NCBI GenBank assembly: GCA_023079485.1
Contig: CM041085.1
Location: 32,659,121-32,723,120 of the forward strand
Reading direction: 5' to 3'
Source of the DNA: Archilochus colubris
Taxonomy: Eukaryota > Chordata > Aves > Apodiformes > Trochilidae
DNA: 64,000 bases
The position numbers and the translations under genes are program-made. This document shows positions 60,997-64,000 of this stretch, piece by piece (position 1 is the stretch's first letter; the number at the start of each line of letters is the position of its first letter). Below the pieces are notes generated by a model. It saw nothing but the letters and a program-made list of their open reading frames with translations. It did no database searches and was not told where the DNA came from.

Positions 60997-63696
60997 AAAG
61001 TGCTCTTGCAGTAACCAAAAAATTTGCTTATCCTATTGCTGCTAAGGAGTATTACTAAAGGGGCAGGTCTTCTGCAGCATAATGGAAAAAAAAAACAACA
61101 AACATATAGAAACCCTTTCATTTTAAGGTTGAAATTACCTTAATTTTCTTTTTAACATATTACCGTTTGAAAGGGGGAAATTTCCTTGTCATCTAAATGA
61201 TCACACTAGCAGTGATGCATTGAGGCAGACAAACATCACATTTTTCAATTGGTCAGAGCAAGAGCTGATCCACTGTAATATTTCCTGCAGGCAATGTGTG
61301 TGTTCATGTGGCTCTGTGGGTGGCTGCTGGTAACTGAAATTAAAATTAGTGATGTTCTGTGCTTGCTCATTTAGTTTGGGGAAACTCTAAAAGCAAGTGT
61401 TATATTAAAGAATCTGTGAACACTGACTATAGAAATGTTTTGACATACCTCACTAACAATAAAATGAGTTCCATTAGGCCTGAACAGACAGCCTGTAGCT
61501 CCAGTTAAGAAAGGCACAGCCTTGTCACAGCCTTGCCCTTGAAGTGAAAGTTATGAACTGAAAGACACAAATACATGACATGAGAGGGAAAACCAACCAG
61601 CAACACCCCCAAAAACACACTGCTGGCAGAGATCTGAAAAATAGTTTCTTCCTACAGAAATGAGTCTTGCAGCCTTTCCAGGGTACCTGTACACTTGAAT
61701 AACAGTCTAACACCTACACAGAATGCAAGGTGCAATTTATATCTCTAAATATTGCTAGAACATGGAAACTGGCTCATTTGGCTGATACTCTCTGAAGGTC
61801 AGCTAACCAACAGTACTATGAGTACTTAAAAAGCTTATTAAAATAGCATGGATGCTTTAACATTTTTACAGCATGCATCAAGCTAAGAATGAAGAAGCCT
61901 CCAGATGGAAAATTACCTGATCCAAAGAGAGAAAATATCTGGGAGCAGCAAGAATAAATTCTAATGTATATATTAATTGATTTCTCAGACATGTCCATGA
62001 AATCATTTCTCTACACTTGCTGCTGTCCAGAACTATCAAACTACATTTAAGGGCACCTTAGACTGAGGAAGGGCTGAAAATTTCCCTGTTGCCAAGGTAA
62101 GAAATAATTGTGCTGACAATGGAAAATATTTAGTAACATAAGGAAACCAGTAATTATCGGGTTTTTACAAAAAATATTCTATACAGAATTACACTATAAT
62201 AAATGCTACTTTGAGAGGAAATTTCTGAGCAGAAAAGATGTCATACAATACAAATCAATAAAAACAGCAACAGATTTGATTGCTGGTTTCAAATATTTGC
62301 TAGGAGGTATTTATTTACCGAAGATGCATCATCAATAGAAACAAACATTGCAGCTCCAATTCATCATTAATAATACAGACAGAATAAACCACTTCATCTA
62401 AAATTTTAAAATTTCATGCAATTATTATTTAAAAACACTAGAAAAGAAACATCCTTTAATTCGAACATACAACTTGAAGTGGTCTTCAGGTGTATCCCAC
62501 ATTCTTCCTAATTCTGTGCTATGCTTAGAGAAGAACGTATTTTAGTGGTAATTTCTATTTATTTCAGGCAATCAGACTTAGTTTACCCACATTTATGAAT
62601 TCTTGTACCTACTCAAAAGTCAGTAGAGAGACTTGAAAACAAATTATGTTATTGGAAAAAAATATGAAACTTTTTTGTTATATTTGATGTTAGAGAAAAA
62701 GCTTTAAACTATCATTATGTTCTACAAAAATTTGATTTCTTCTTAAAGTGGAAGTCAATGTGCTTGTATAGACAAATTAAATGAGGATGCCAGCTATTAA
62801 AAAACTACCTATGGTTTTAAGACTGAGCAACTGTCTTCTGTACTGTGCTTCAAGAAAAAAAAATTAAAAAACCCAAAACATAACAAAAAAAACCAAAAGC
62901 AAGACTCACCACCACCAATCCTTTAGTATCTTCCCTAAAGAAGAGTAACTTTGCATTACTGTGGAATATTCTGAGTCATCATTTGTATGTAGTCCTACAG
63001 TTTACATTCCTGATAATGGCATAAGGCAGATAATAAACAAGATGTGTCACAGTGGCTGCTAGCTGCATTTTGTATCTATAAAATTGGCCAGATGGTGCTT
63101 TTCTTAAGTCTGTATGTTCAATGGGATTGGATATAACATAGCTCCCCTTAGGGATGCATAGAGATGTACTAACACCCTCAAAATTCTGGTGTCATTTGTT
63201 TCAGGCTTGGGGTTTCCCCTGCTCCCTCCCCCCCCATTGCCCCTGAAAGCAAGAGAGATACTGCAAGAAAGGAGGAGGAAAAAAAAAAAAAGAAAAAAAA
63301 GAAAAAAAAAAGTCTTAAGGATGTTTCCATGGGAAATTCAATTCTGCATTTACATATTCTGAGAAGTGCGAATCCTGGACAAATCATAATCTTAACTTTC
63401 ACAGATAAATGTTAGTATTTCACATTGTCTAGGTTTTCAGCTGAGAAGCCTGGTTGTTATTTGCAGAGTGATGGAGGTCCAGACTTAGCTGCGGATCCAA
63501 GAAGCTATATTTTGAACCCAACGTGATCCCAGACACCTCAAATTGTGCAAATAAATTTAATTGCTATTTTTGATCATAATCAGTTCTAGACTTCCTGCCA
63601 CTCATTAACCAGCATTTTTGATGGTTTCTGTGATAAAACTCCAGAAAACTTCATGCTCATAATATCAGGATAATATTACAAATAAATATTTTACTG
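60997..63696. other. non-coding DNA without recognised mobile element
   Basis: Holds an A-rich tract (63279-63311). No gene is recognised. Confidence 0.5.
63279..63311. repeat. A-rich low-complexity tract
   Basis: Long A runs broken by single G bases, following AAGGAGGAGG. Confidence 0.95.
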
Positions 63697-63894
63697 TGAG
63701 ACACTGGCACAGGTTGCCCATGGAAGTTGTGGATGTTCTCCCCCTGAAAGTGTTCAAGGTCAAACATCCAAGTGGATGGAGCTTTGGGCAACCTGATCTA
63801 GTGGGAGGTGTCCCTGCCTATGCAGAGGACTTGGAACTGGATGATCTTTCAGGTTCCTTCCAACCCAAACCATGCTATGCTTCTATGATAATGA
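63697..63894 (+). mobile_element. CR1 LINE 3' end, 5'-truncated
   Basis: Contains CACAGGTTGCCCATGGAAG, GTGTTCAAGGTCAAACATCC, GATGGAGCTTTGGGCAACC and CAGGTTCCTTCCAACCC, and ends ATGCTATGCTTCTATGATA. This is a CR1 3' end of an older subfamily that uses GGGCAACCTGATCTAGTGGG where the young copies have GTGGCACTCAGTGCC. Confidence 0.95.
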
Positions 63895-64000
63895 TACAAA
63901 TATAATTTCACAACAACACTGTAGCTTTATTAACATCTAAATGTTTGGACTGTGTAAAAACCATAGAAAACTCACAAGGATATAAAATGTTCTGTTTGAA
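63895..64000. other. AT-rich window end, nothing recognised
   Basis: No feature seen. Confidence 0.5.

Noticed and set aside
1..64000. CRISPR array, operon, phage or plasmid functions
   Set aside because: No spaced direct repeats, no tightly packed genes and no ribosome-binding patterns. Avian CR1 and LTR elements identify this as vertebrate nuclear DNA.

Overview
The window looks like non-coding nuclear DNA from a bird, most likely a songbird or another neoavian. It is AT-rich, has no long open reading frames outside repeats, and carries many CR1 LINE fragments. Several of these have the avian 3' end (ATTCTATG-type tail, preceded by a GGTTGGAAGGGACC-like motif). It also holds several solo LTRs of endogenous retroviruses, three of them closely related. 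Nothing bacterial, plasmid or phage-like is present. I cannot tell intergenic DNA from intron of a very large gene. No host gene is identified with confidence; two weak exon candidates are listed (2370-2446 on + and 56199-56523 on -).

Layout. 1-10250: unique-looking sequence with one degraded CR1 reverse-transcriptase piece (4160-4640). 10251-11870: a CR1 on the minus strand that keeps parts of the ORF1 esterase domain, the ORF2 endonuclease and the 3' end. It lacks the reverse-transcriptase region and is split by a second, 5'-truncated CR1. 15440-16239: solo LTR A with a 5-bp target-site duplication. 22805-24338: an old LINE tail and a minus-strand CR1. 24683-24736: an (AAT)18 microsatellite. 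27319-27858: an older LTR of a different family on the minus strand. 31085-34332: three CR1 fragments in both orientations. 38843-39651: solo LTR B. 39657-53289: a repeat-poor stretch. 53290-53694: a possible old LTR. 57928-58692: solo LTR C, related to A and B and split by a young CR1. 60571-60996 and 63697-63894: CR1 3' ends.

The most informative signals are structural. They are the nested CR1-in-CR1, the CR1-in-LTR with its own short duplication, and three solo LTRs that each keep matching 5-bp duplications. A 19-bp segment in LTR A is an exact reverse complement of flanking DNA, which looks like a template-switch mutation. There are also several tight clusters of perfect palindromes (13909-13948, 46084-46117, 59089-59128, 60515-60570). 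I see no evidence of a new multi-gene system. Boundaries and family names come from reading by eye against remembered family patterns, not from a database search.
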